Positions 1 to 5,526 of a stretch of DNA of 6,359 nt are shown here, in pieces. This stretch comes from a bacterium (GTDB lineage: Bacteria > Verrucomicrobiota > Verrucomicrobiae > Limisphaerales > J093). Under the pieces are notes generated by a model, which was not told the origin of the DNA, searched no databases, and was given only the letters and a program-made list of their open reading frames with translations. A program made the position numbers and the translations under genes. Where the stretch lies: NCBI GenBank assembly GCA_021839785.1, contig JAKCAB010000213.1:1-6359 (forward strand), given 5' to 3'. The number at the start of each line of letters is the position of its first letter. Within the stretch, counting starts at the first letter, position 1.

Positions 1-615
1 CGCGAAACGGGTGCGATGTGGAACGTGAACCTGGACTGGGAACTCGAGAACGGCATGCGCCGCCGGATGGCCGCCCGCTACGGCGTCTTCACCAACGGTG
101 CGTGGACCTTCTACGGGGTGCGCCAGTTGTTCTACACACCCTTCCCGGAACCGAAGTGGGAACCCAGCGACACGAACCAACTCGAAATGATCGAACTCAG
201 CGAAACGCCTTCCCAGATCAACAGCGAAATCCGCTTCGCTTCGCTGAGCGGAGCCCGCGCCGCCAAGCGCGCCCGCCTGTCCTTGCGGGAAATCCGCGAG
301 TACGAAGACCTCCACCCCGCCCTTCCGGCCGCCGCACGCGCCAAGCTCCAGACCCAATTCCACGGCCGGCTGGCCGAGCCTTGGACCAACCTCGTCGTCG
401 TGCTCATGGCCATTCCCTTCGGGGCGCCGGCCGGCCGGCGGAACGTCTTCGTGGGCGTGGCCGCGAGCATTTTCATCGCGTTCGGTTTCTTCTTCGCGCG
501 CTGGCTGTCGCTCGCGTTGGGCACCGCCGGGTATCTGGCGCCCTGGGTGGCGGCCTGGCTGCCCAACGTCTTGTTTGCGTCAGGCGGTCTGTGGCTAACA
601 CTGCGGGTGCGGTGA
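1..615 (+). CDS. LptF/LptG family LPS export permease, C-terminal part (5' truncated)
   Basis: This is the C-terminal part of an inner-membrane permease of the LptF/LptG (YjgP/YjgQ) family. Such permeases work with the LptB ATPase to lift lipopolysaccharide out of the inner membrane into the Lpt bridge. The frame is open from base 1 with no stop, so the start lies upstream; 204 residues are visible. The first ~80 resemble the end of the periplasmic beta-rich domain (WNVNLDWELENG, then FYGVRQLFYTPFPEP). The cytoplasmic-side stretch LSLREIREYEDL follows. Then comes the family-typical FHGRLAEPWTNLVVVLMAIP run leading into three hydrophobic segments, near residues 124-140, 143-165 and 172-197 counted from the Met at base 16. 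The gene ends at TGA 613-615. LptF and LptG cannot be told apart from this fragment. The next gene begins 92 bp later on the same strand. Confidence 0.88.
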   Translation, partial: RETGAMWNVNLDWELENGMRRRMAARYGVFTNGAWTFYGVRQLFYTPFPEPKWEPSDTNQLEMIELSETPSQINSEIRFASLSGARAAKRARLSLREIREYEDLHPALPAAARAKLQTQFHGRLAEPWTNLVVVLMAIPFGAPAGRRNVFVGVAASIFIAFGFFFARWLSLALGTAGYLAPWVAAWLPNVLFASGGLWLTLRVR

Positions 616-707
616 GCAAGCCGGGCGCGCCCAAGCCCGCCATGCGTTCCGTCCCGGTCCATGCCGTTTTGCGCTGCGCTTCCTGGCGTGCGTGGTAAGG
701 TCGCGCC
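616..707. other. Intergenic spacer between the permease and the sensor kinase
   Basis: This 92-bp gap lies between two co-directional genes. It holds a perfect 10-bp palindrome GGGCGCGCCC at 623-632. An alternative short stem pairs CGGGC at 622-626 with GCCCG at 635-639. No T-tract follows either, so a factor-independent terminator is not supported. No convincing -35/-10 pair was found. The last bases carry the ribosome-binding site of the next gene. Confidence 0.4.
694..700 (+). promoter_or_regulatory. Ribosome binding site supporting the GTG start at 708
   Basis: GGTAAGG ends 7 nt before GTG 708-710 and carries an AAGG core. An in-frame TAA at 696-698 closes the frame just upstream. GTG 708 is therefore the first usable start of the histidine kinase. 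Confidence 0.55.
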
Positions 708-2444
708 GTGCCGGATCTTGCCGCCGAGCTTCGCGAATTAAAGGCCCGCCACGAGCGGATCGGCCTGCTCTACCAGGTCAGCCAGGTCATTCATTCCACG
801 CTGGAACCTCAGGAAGCGCTCCAACTCGTCGTCCGCGAGGCGGTCCGCCTGGTTCGCGCGGCCAGCGGTTCGGTTGTGCTCGTCAATCCCACCACCGGCT
901 TCCTTGAAATCCAGGCCGCTGACGGCCTCCCGCCCCACGCGCAACAACTCAAGCTCAAGGTCGGCGAAGGCATCACCGGTTGGGTCGCCCGCACCGGCAA
1001 GCCGGCCCGCGTGGGCGACGCCGCCCGCGACCCGCGCTACATCATGCTCAGGCCGGACGTCCGCTCCGAATTGGCCGTGCCGATCGAGGTGCGGGGCGAA
1101 GTCCGTGGCGTCCTCAACGTGGATTCCGACCGCCTGGACGCCTTCAGCCAGGCGGACCAGGAATTGCTGGAGGAACTCGCCCTCCAGGTCACCCGGGTGA
1201 TCCACAACACCTGGCTTTACGAACACGTCGGCCTCAAAGCCCGGCTCTTCGAGACCCTTGTGAGCGTCGGCCAGACCATTAACTCCACCGTCAACCTCGA
1301 CGACGCGCTCCAGGCCATTACCCGCGAGGCCGGCAAGCTGATGGGCGCCAAAATGTGCTCGCTGCTCCTGCTGGACGACTCGCGCGAATGGCTCGATTTG
1401 CGCGCGTCGCACGGCGCCGGCGAAGCGTATCTGAACAAGCCCCGCCTCAGCGTGGCCGACAGCCTTCTGGGCACGGTGGTGCGCCGCCGCAAGCCGCTCC
1501 AGCTCGAGAACGTCCAAATCTCCTCCCGTTACCAAAACGTGGAGATCGCCCGCCGGGAAGGGTTGGTCGCCTTGCTGAGCGTGCCGCTGGCCTTCGGCCA
1601 CGAAGTCATCGGCACGCTGAACGTCTATACCGACCACCCGCACAGCTTCTCGAACGAGGAAATCCGCATCCTCAGCGCGCTGGCTGACCTGTCCGCGGTC
1701 GCCATCGAAAAGGCGCGGCTTTACGAGCGATTGGTGGAAATGGAGGAACACTTGCGGCGCCAGGAACAACTGTCCGCGCTGGGATTGCTGGCGGCCGAGG
1801 TTGCCCACGAAATCCGCAATCCGCTCACGGTGATGAAAATGCTTTACCATTCGCTGGACCTGCGGTTCGACCCCGCCGATCCGCGCGCCCGCGACGCCGC
1901 CATCATGGGCGAAAAAATGGACCACCTGAACCGGATCGTGGACCAAATCCTCGCTTTCGCCCGGCACAGCGAACCGCAATGCGCGCCGGTCCAGGTCAAC
2001 CAATTGATCGCCGACCTGGCGTTGCTAACCCGCCACAAGCTCCGCCAACAAAACATCGCGCTGGAACAACACCTCGATCCCACCGTGCCACTCGTCATGG
2101 CGGACCCCGCGCAACTTGAGCAGGTTTTCCTGAACCTCACGCTCAACGCCGTGGGGGCGATGCCAGCCGGCGGACGCCTGCGCATCGGCACCCGCGCAAT
2201 CCACCTGCCCAAACATCGCCCGCAGCCGACTTGGGTCGCGATCAGTTTTCGGGACACCGGCGTGGGCATGTCGTCCGAGCAACGGCGGCGGGCCTTCACC
2301 TCATTGCTGGGCACCACCAAGCGGGAAGGCACCGGCCTGGGCCTCGTGATCGTCGCGCGGGTGATCGAAGCCCACCGCGGTCAGATCAAGATCGCCTCCC
2401 GTCCGGGCCAGGGAACCACCGTCACCCTCCTGCTTCCAGCCTGA
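708..2444 (+). CDS. Soluble GAF-GAF sensor histidine kinase (orphan, NtrB-type H box)
   Basis: This is a 578-residue cytoplasmic sensor kinase that should autophosphorylate on His and pass the phosphate to an Asp on a response regulator. The domains run GAF 1 (about residues 17-165, GEGITGWVARTGKP and ELAVPI), GAF 2 (about 176-335, ADSLLGTVVRRRKPL and LLSVPLAFG), a short linker helix, HisKA and HATPase_c. The H box is LAAEVAHEIRNPLTV with His367. The N box has Asn476 and Asn480, the G1 box is DTGVGM at 516-521, and the G2 box is GTGLGL at 541-546, so the catalytic core looks complete. No signal peptide or membrane segment is visible, which points to an internal signal: a GAF-bound small molecule, redox state or a protein partner. 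The HEIRNPLT form is typical of NtrB/ZraS-like kinases, which often partner sigma54 activators (family knowledge). No response regulator lies in the window, so the partner is unknown. Confidence 0.95.
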   Translation: MPDLAAELRELKARHERIGLLYQVSQVIHSTLEPQEALQLVVREAVRLVRAASGSVVLVNPTTGFLEIQAADGLPPHAQQLKLKVGEGITGWVARTGKPARVGDAARDPRYIMLRPDVRSELAVPIEVRGEVRGVLNVDSDRLDAFSQADQELLEELALQVTRVIHNTWLYEHVGLKARLFETLVSVGQTINSTVNLDDALQAITREAGKLMGAKMCSLLLLDDSREWLDLRASHGAGEAYLNKPRLSVADSLLGTVVRRRKPLQLENVQISSRYQNVEIARREGLVALLSVPLAFGHEVIGTLNVYTDHPHSFSNEEIRILSALADLSAVAIEKARLYERLVEMEEHLRRQEQLSALGLLAAEVAHEIRNPLTVMKMLYHSLDLRFDPADPRARDAAIMGEKMDHLNRIVDQILAFARHSEPQCAPVQVNQLIADLALLTRHKLRQQNIALEQHLDPTVPLVMADPAQLEQVFLNLTLNAVGAMPAGGRLRIGTRAIHLPKHRPQPTWVAISFRDTGVGMSSEQRRRAFTSLLGTTKREGTGLGLVIVARVIEAHRGQIKIASRPGQGTTVTLLLPA

Positions 2445-2460
2445 CGCAAGCCCGGCGTCA
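2442..2460. terminator. Inverted repeat between convergent stops, possible bidirectional terminator
   Basis: TGACGC at 2442-2447 is perfectly complementary to GCGTCA at 2455-2460 across a 7-nt loop. The repeat includes the TGA of the histidine kinase and ends 11 bp before the end of the convergent kinase-like gene. The position suits a transcript end for both genes. The stem is only 6 bp and no T-tract follows on either strand, so this is a weak call. Confidence 0.3.
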
Positions 2461-2471
2461 TCCGCGAAACT

Positions 2472-3203
2472 CTATGCGTCCGCTGCGCTCGATTGTTTGG
2501 CCTCCAAGGCCGCCATGCGCCGGAGCAGCACGTCCGCGATCAATTCCGCGGCGCGTTCGCAGGCCACACGATCGGTGTTGATGATCAGATCGTAGAGCAG
2601 CGGATTGTCGATCTCGGCCTTGAAATGCTCGCGCAAGTAACGGTTGTGGCCGCGATCGGCTTTTTCGACAAACTCCACGGCCGCCCTGCGCTCCAGTTTC
2701 AGATACTCCATGACGCGCTGAATCCGGACTTCCTGCGATCCCACCAACCGGACGTGGACCATGTGGGGGAGTTTCATCGTGATCACGTTCGCGCCCCGCC
2801 CGATCAGGATCACGTTCCCGACCGCGGCGAGCCGGAGGATCGTGTCGGACGTGGCGCGGGCCAGATTCCAGGAAGGCGGGTGCAGGCCCAACAGCTCCGT
2901 CACCATGTCGTCGAGCATCGAGACGCGGTCTTCGGGCATGAAGCTGACCAGCTTCTTCGGCAAGTTGTGGTCATCGAGCACGTGCTCGACAAGTTCCTTG
3001 TCGAACACCGTCCACTTCACCTCTCCCGCCGGGGCGCATTGATCGAGCCGGGCCGCCAGTTCGCGCGCCACGATCCACGCGCCGGCGCCGGCCTGTCGCG
3101 AAATGGTCCCGGCTACCCGGAACCGAGCCACCGGCGCGGCGGCGGGCCGCAAGTGACAACCGATGAATGCGTGCGCCTGCTCTAAACCCATTCGGAGATT
3201 CAT
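2472..3203 (-). CDS. Cytidylate kinase-like family protein with atypical P-loop
   Basis: This 243-residue protein matches the cytidylate-kinase-like group (Cytidylate_kin2 type), a branch of the P-loop NMP kinases often found as stand-alone copies beside the true Cmk. Family-like segments appear in order: GTISRQAGAGAWIVARELA at the nucleotide loop (32-50), WTVFDKELVEHVL (64-76), NVILIGRGANVIT (130-142), VHVRLVGSQEVRIQRVMEYL (149-168), DRGHNRYLREHF (183-194) and LLYDLIINTDRVACERAAELI (202-222). The loop reads G39-A-G41-A42-W43, so the usual Walker A GK[ST] is absent. Relatives tend to have GSGGR there, so this loop lacks that Arg as well; NMP phosphorylation is therefore uncertain. Stop is TAG 2474-2472. 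The start is ATG 3203-3201 or a second ATG at 3191 (residue 5); neither has a clear Shine-Dalgarno. MGLEQAHAFI looks like a natural N-terminus, so the shorter form is plausible. It converges with the histidine kinase and diverges from the gene at 3410. Confidence 0.85.
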   Translation of the reverse strand: MNLRMGLEQAHAFIGCHLRPAAAPVARFRVAGTISRQAGAGAWIVARELAARLDQCAPAGEVKWTVFDKELVEHVLDDHNLPKKLVSFMPEDRVSMLDDMVTELLGLHPPSWNLARATSDTILRLAAVGNVILIGRGANVITMKLPHMVHVRLVGSQEVRIQRVMEYLKLERRAAVEFVEKADRGHNRYLREHFKAEIDNPLLYDLIINTDRVACERAAELIADVLLRRMAALEAKQSSAADA

Positions 3204-3204
3204 A

Positions 3205-3215
3205 AAACGTCGTTT
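3205..3215. repeat. Short palindrome just upstream of the kinase-like gene start
   Basis: AAACG (3205-3209), one central T, then CGTTT (3211-3215) form a perfect odd-length dyad. On the minus strand it occupies the ribosome-binding position of the gene starting at 3203. No purine-rich Shine-Dalgarno is seen there. It could be an operator half-site pair or chance. Confidence 0.3.
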
Positions 3216-3223
3216 GGCCGGGC

Positions 3224-3250
3224 GCGGGCGGACTCGAAGCCGAGGCCCGC
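3224..3250. repeat. GC-rich hairpin with a 3-nt bulge
   Basis: GCGGGC (3224-3229) pairs with GCCCGC (3245-3250). Inside, CTCG (3233-3236) pairs with CGAG (3241-3244) around the loop AAGC. GGA at 3230-3232 is left as a one-sided bulge. That is ten paired bases in 27 nt, within the likely 5' leader of the minus-strand kinase-like gene. No T-tract follows on either strand, so a leader structure is likelier than a terminator. Confidence 0.35.
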
Positions 3251-3289
3251 TGACCCGCTTGTTGGTTCCGTGTGTTCTGAGGCCACGCT

Positions 3290-3319
3290 AACAGGTGCCG
3301 CCAGCCAAGCCAACCTGTT
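3290..3319. repeat. Perfect 7-bp inverted repeat, operator-like
   Basis: AACAGGT at 3290-3296 and ACCTGTT at 3313-3319 are exact inverted copies separated by 16 bp. The centre-to-centre distance is 23 bp, about two helical turns. The site lies near the middle of the divergent gap, where a dimeric regulator could reach both promoters. It is AT-richer than its surroundings. Function is inferred from position and symmetry only. Confidence 0.35.
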
Positions 3320-3357
3320 TCCGGTCGCTCGTCCGCGCCCAATGCCGCCCGCCCCGC

Positions 3358-3381
3358 GCCGGAAACGCGCAGCGCGTCGGC
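3358..3381. repeat. GC-rich hairpin upstream of the ribosome-binding site at 3393
   Basis: GCCG (3358-3361) pairs with CGGC (3378-3381). The inner dyad ACGCGC-A-GCGCGT (3365-3377) can form about five pairs with a 3-nt loop. GAA at 3362-3364 is left as a bulge. It ends 11 nt before the GGAGG of the next gene. If transcribed, it would lie in that gene's leader. Confidence 0.35.
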
Positions 3382-3392
3382 CATTGACCAGC

Positions 3393-3397
3393 GGAGG
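3393..3397 (+). promoter_or_regulatory. Strong Shine-Dalgarno GGAGG for the gene near 3410
   Basis: GGAGG lies 10 nt before ATG 3408, 12 nt before GTG 3410, 18 nt before GTG 3416 and 24 nt before ATG 3422. ATG 3408 has the best spacing but is out of frame: it opens a three-codon ORF (Met-Cys-Gln-stop, 3408-3419). Among in-frame starts, GTG 3410 has the best spacing. Confidence 0.5.
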
Positions 3398-3409
3398 CAT
3401 CCGTGTAAT

Positions 3410-4294
3410 GTGTCAGTGAATATGCAAGCCGGGAGTTTTCCAGTGTGGGTGGCAGGCACGGCCAGCGGCCTGGCGGTGGGCGCGCTGGTTCTTGTCGGAA
3501 GTCTGGCGTGGCACAACCACACGCTTCGCGGCCAGCTCGCCGCCGCGCGGGAACAAGCGGCGAACGCCACGGCGGAAGTCGCCAGCCTCCGCAGCCAGCA
3601 GGCCGTAACCGCCGCCGAGCTCGATGCGCAAAAGCAGCAACTGGCCACGCTGCAAGCGGACATGACCGCGCTGCAACAAAACGCCGCTGGGGATTCTTCG
3701 CCTCGGCTGGTCCGGGCTCGCATCTTCGCCGGCGGCCAGTATTACGGGATGGGCTGGGTGCAATCCGCGGGCACCAACACCGTTCCGGGCGGGTTGGCGA
3801 CGGTGATTGCCGACCAGGCGGCGACGCCTCCCCCAAGTGGAGCCTGGGCAAGCCCACCGACCCAGACCGCAGCCGCGGTCAGTTTCACCCAAACCTCCCA
3901 GTACTGGCCTTACCTTTACACGGTCGGCTGGATCGACGGGTATTGCCCGACCAACCGCTGGCCGCGCCAGCCATTTGCGCCGTCGCCAAGCACCGATCCC
4001 CTGCCGCCGACGTTCGCGGCGAACGCACCGCTGCCGCCGGTTGCCCCCACCGGGATCACCCCGCCGGCCACCAGCCGATTTCAGCGTTTGCTGCCCACGC
4101 GGAGGCCGCTGCGGATTCCGGCGCCCTTCCCCATTCCTGGCGTCCCAACCGGTTTCCAAAGCAGAACCGCCTTTCCGGTGCCGCGTCAGGTTTCAGGCGC
4201 ACCCTCAGTTGCTGGCGCGACGGTGGCCGCCGCCAACCGGCCGGCGTTGCGCACCCTGCCCTCTCAGGTGTCCGGCTCGCCCTGGCAGCGGTAA
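3410..4294 (+). CDS. Unrecognised membrane-anchored coiled-coil protein with proline-rich tail
   Basis: I do not recognise a family. The 294 residues begin with a hydrophobic segment (about 12-34) that should act as an uncleaved anchor or signal-anchor. Residues 38-90 are rich in Ala, Gln, Glu and Leu and look like a coiled coil, with leucine-type residues at 71, 78 and 85 and at 81 and 88. A small region then reads RARIFAGGQYYGMGWVQSAG (102-121). An aromatic-rich patch follows (164-189, with QYWPYLYTVGWIDGYCP and the only Cys, 179). From about 190 to the end the chain is Pro/Ala/Thr-rich, probably extended, with a few RRP and PFPIP clusters. The likely orientation is N-terminus in, tail in the periplasm, and a role near the cell wall is possible. 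The start is uncertain (GTG 3410, GTG 3416 or ATG 3422), but all keep the anchor. The stop is TAA 4292-4294. The carboxypeptidase gene begins 197 bp downstream on the same strand. Confidence 0.72.
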   Translation: MSVNMQAGSFPVWVAGTASGLAVGALVLVGSLAWHNHTLRGQLAAAREQAANATAEVASLRSQQAVTAAELDAQKQQLATLQADMTALQQNAAGDSSPRLVRARIFAGGQYYGMGWVQSAGTNTVPGGLATVIADQAATPPPSGAWASPPTQTAAAVSFTQTSQYWPYLYTVGWIDGYCPTNRWPRQPFAPSPSTDPLPPTFAANAPLPPVAPTGITPPATSRFQRLLPTRRPLRIPAPFPIPGVPTGFQSRTAFPVPRQVSGAPSVAGATVAAANRPALRTLPSQVSGSPWQR

Positions 4295-4313
4295 CCGCTT
4301 TCGGCCGGAAGCG
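4287..4313 (+). terminator. Two overlapping, mutually exclusive hairpins at the 3' end
   Basis: AGCGGT-A-ACCGCT (4287-4299) is a perfect dyad spanning the TAA stop. CGCTTTCGG (4296-4304) pairs with CCGGAAGCG (4305-4313), allowing one G-U pair, to give about seven pairs with a GGCC loop. The two share bases 4296-4299, so only one can form at a time. No T-tract follows directly. This is a possible transcript end or processing structure. Confidence 0.35.
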
Positions 4314-4491
4314 CTCACCTCGCCGGTGCTGGCCGCACGAAACGGACCGGAGCGCGAGTTTTTTCCGCGAATCCACCTCGCTGCTTGTTCGTCGCTTGAC
4401 GCGCCGCTTGCCCGCCGGGGATTCTGCGTCACCGCTTGGCCGGCACCGCGCGATCGCCGCTGGCGGAGCGGTTTCAATCTGGATTAACGCG
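4295..4491. other. Intergenic gap before the carboxypeptidase gene
   Basis: This 197-bp gap holds no gene that I can support, although two forward frames stay open through it because of the high GC. It contains the downstream arm of the 4287-4313 structure and a weak stem CCGGT (4323-4327) / ACCGG (4346-4350) with a T6 run at 4359-4364. It also has GCTTG pentamers at 4383, 4394, 4406 and 4434 and a hairpin at 4445-4472. No clear -35/-10 pair was found. Confidence 0.4.
4445..4472. repeat. Hairpin in the leader of the carboxypeptidase gene
   Basis: ACCGC (4445-4449) pairs with GCGGT (4468-4472). CGCC (4455-4458) pairs with GGCG (4462-4465) around a GCT loop, with an asymmetric internal loop between the stems. 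It ends 19 nt before ATG 4492, where no strong Shine-Dalgarno is visible. Chance is a real alternative at this GC content. Confidence 0.3.
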
Positions 4492-5457
4492 ATGAAACGA
4501 GAACGACTGCCCCGGTGGTTCGTTGCCTTGGCGCTGGTGCTGCTCCTGGCGGTCCCGCCAGTTCAGGCAGCCAGCGCCAAATCCACCGCGACCAAGAAAA
4601 CCTCCACCGGCTCGAAAAGAGCCACGTCGCCGAAGCGGGTGGCCCGCAACCCGTATTTGGGCGCCGTAGTCGTGGAGGCCGCGAGCGGGCGGGTGCTCTT
4701 CGAGGAGGGCGCCGACGCCCACGGTTATCCGGCAAGCATGTTGAAGCTGATGGATCTGCTAATCATCCTGGAGAAAATCGAGCGCCGCGAGTTGTCCTTC
4801 CAAGACCAGGTGAAGATCAGCGCCAAGGCCGCCCGCACCGGCGGGTCGCAGGTCTGGCTCGCGGAAAAGGAAGTCTTCAGCGTGGACGACCTGTTGTACG
4901 CACTGATGGTGCAATCCGCGAATGACGCTGCGGTGGCGTTGGCGGAGAAGGTCGCCGGCAGCACCGACGCGTTCATCCAGTTGATGAACCAGCGGGCGCA
5001 GGCTCTAGGCATGACCAACACGATTTTTCGCTCCGTGCATGGCCTGCCGCCCAGCGCCGGCCAGCAACCCGATGTGACGACCCCGCGCGATTTTGTGAAG
5101 CTCTGCCGCGAAGTGCTGCGCCACCGCGACACCTTGCGGTACACCGGCACACGCGTGCGGTCCTTTCGGGAAAAGGTGCCCGGCAAGACCGTGGTCATGC
5201 GCAACCACAATCACCTGCTGGGAAAACTCGAGGGCTGCGACGGCTTGAAAACCGGCTACATCTCAGCGGCGGGCTATTCGGTCGCCGTCACCGCGGCCCG
5301 CGACGGCCACCGCGTCATCACCGTGGTCTTCGACTGCGTGGATCGCAATGTGCGCGACGCCAAGGCCACGGATTTGACCAAGCGCGCGCTCGCTTTGTGG
5401 ACACCGGTCGCCCGGCCTGGAACAGCACCGGCGCAACCCAAAGCCGCGGCGCGGTGA
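4492..5457 (+). CDS. Secreted D-alanyl-D-alanine carboxypeptidase (peptidase S11, DacA/PBP-like)
   Basis: This serine DD-carboxypeptidase trims the terminal D-Ala of peptidoglycan pentapeptides in the periplasm and so limits cross-linking. The 321 residues begin with a basic n-region MKRERLPRW and a hydrophobic core (about 10-20), with likely signal cleavage after VQA at residue 26. A basic Lys/Thr/Ser-rich linker (28-52) leads to the catalytic domain (about 53-305). All three penicillin-binding motifs are present: SMLK with nucleophile Ser82 and Lys85, SAN at 142-144, and KTG at 253-255. The protein ends soon after the catalytic domain. It lacks the beta-rich C-terminal domain and amphipathic anchor of E. 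coli PBP5, so it is closer in length to PBP7-type enzymes and may be soluble. The open frame extends far upstream, but only ATG 4492 gives a signal peptide; its Shine-Dalgarno is weak. It converges with the Rsm22-like gene. Confidence 0.93.
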   Translation: MKRERLPRWFVALALVLLLAVPPVQAASAKSTATKKTSTGSKRATSPKRVARNPYLGAVVVEAASGRVLFEEGADAHGYPASMLKLMDLLIILEKIERRELSFQDQVKISAKAARTGGSQVWLAEKEVFSVDDLLYALMVQSANDAAVALAEKVAGSTDAFIQLMNQRAQALGMTNTIFRSVHGLPPSAGQQPDVTTPRDFVKLCREVLRHRDTLRYTGTRVRSFREKVPGKTVVMRNHNHLLGKLEGCDGLKTGYISAAGYSVAVTAARDGHRVITVVFDCVDRNVRDAKATDLTKRALALWTPVARPGTAPAQPKAAAR

Positions 5458-5526
5458 TCGCCCCGCATTGAAGCCCCAAAGTTGCCGGCTGGCCCGACCG
5501 CCGCCATCGCGGAACCTGGCCGCCGC
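5458..5526. other. Convergent intergenic spacer, no clear terminator
   Basis: These 69 bp separate two convergent stops (TGA at 5455-5457 on plus, TGA at 5529-5527 on minus). Only short 3-4 bp stems can be drawn, and there is no T- or A-tract. Nothing else was recognised. Confidence 0.35.

Larger units (their letters stand above)
3204..3409. promoter_or_regulatory. Divergent intergenic region with multiple dyads
   Basis: This 206-bp gap separates two divergently transcribed genes, so promoters for both should lie here. No -35/-10 pair with good spacing was found. TTGACC at 3384-3389 and TGTAAT at 3404-3409 each match the sigma70 consensus at five of six positions. They are only 14 bp apart, too close for a standard promoter. 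The region is dense in inverted repeats, listed separately. No protein-coding or tRNA signal was recognised. Confidence 0.45.

Noticed and set aside
623..632. GGGCGCGCCC palindrome as an operator or terminator
   Set aside because: Self-complementary GC words are expected at this base composition. There is no T-tract and no second copy nearby.
738..2003. A 421-codon open frame on the minus strand inside the histidine kinase gene
   Set aside because: The plus-strand frame has full GAF, HisKA and HATPase motifs. The antisense translation has no recognisable domain and an odd composition, as expected from GC-biased codons.
2493..3185. A 230-codon plus-strand open frame opposite the cytidylate-kinase-like gene
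   Set aside because: It has no motifs and sits antisense to a gene with clear family segments; a GC shadow.
3215..3300. Possible tRNA on the minus strand, from a TTCGAGTCC string resembling a T-loop
   Set aside because: The flanking bases do not form a five-pair T-stem, and no anticodon or D arm can be drawn. The string belongs to the hairpin at 3224-3250.
3384..3409. Sigma70-like promoter TTGACC / TGTAAT
   Set aside because: Each box matches well but the spacer is 14 bp instead of about 17. It would also place transcription start at or past the gene start and leave the GGAGG untranscribed.
4323..4364. Intrinsic terminator with the T6 tract at 4359-4364
   Set aside because: The only stem upstream is 5 bp with an 18-nt loop, separated from the T-run by 8 nt. 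The T-run also lies between two CGCG words, so the geometry is wrong.
3445..4491. A much longer N-terminal extension of the carboxypeptidase
   Set aside because: The extension is Arg/Ala/His-rich with no domain and would bury the signal peptide. ATG 4492 starts a proper n-region and hydrophobic core.
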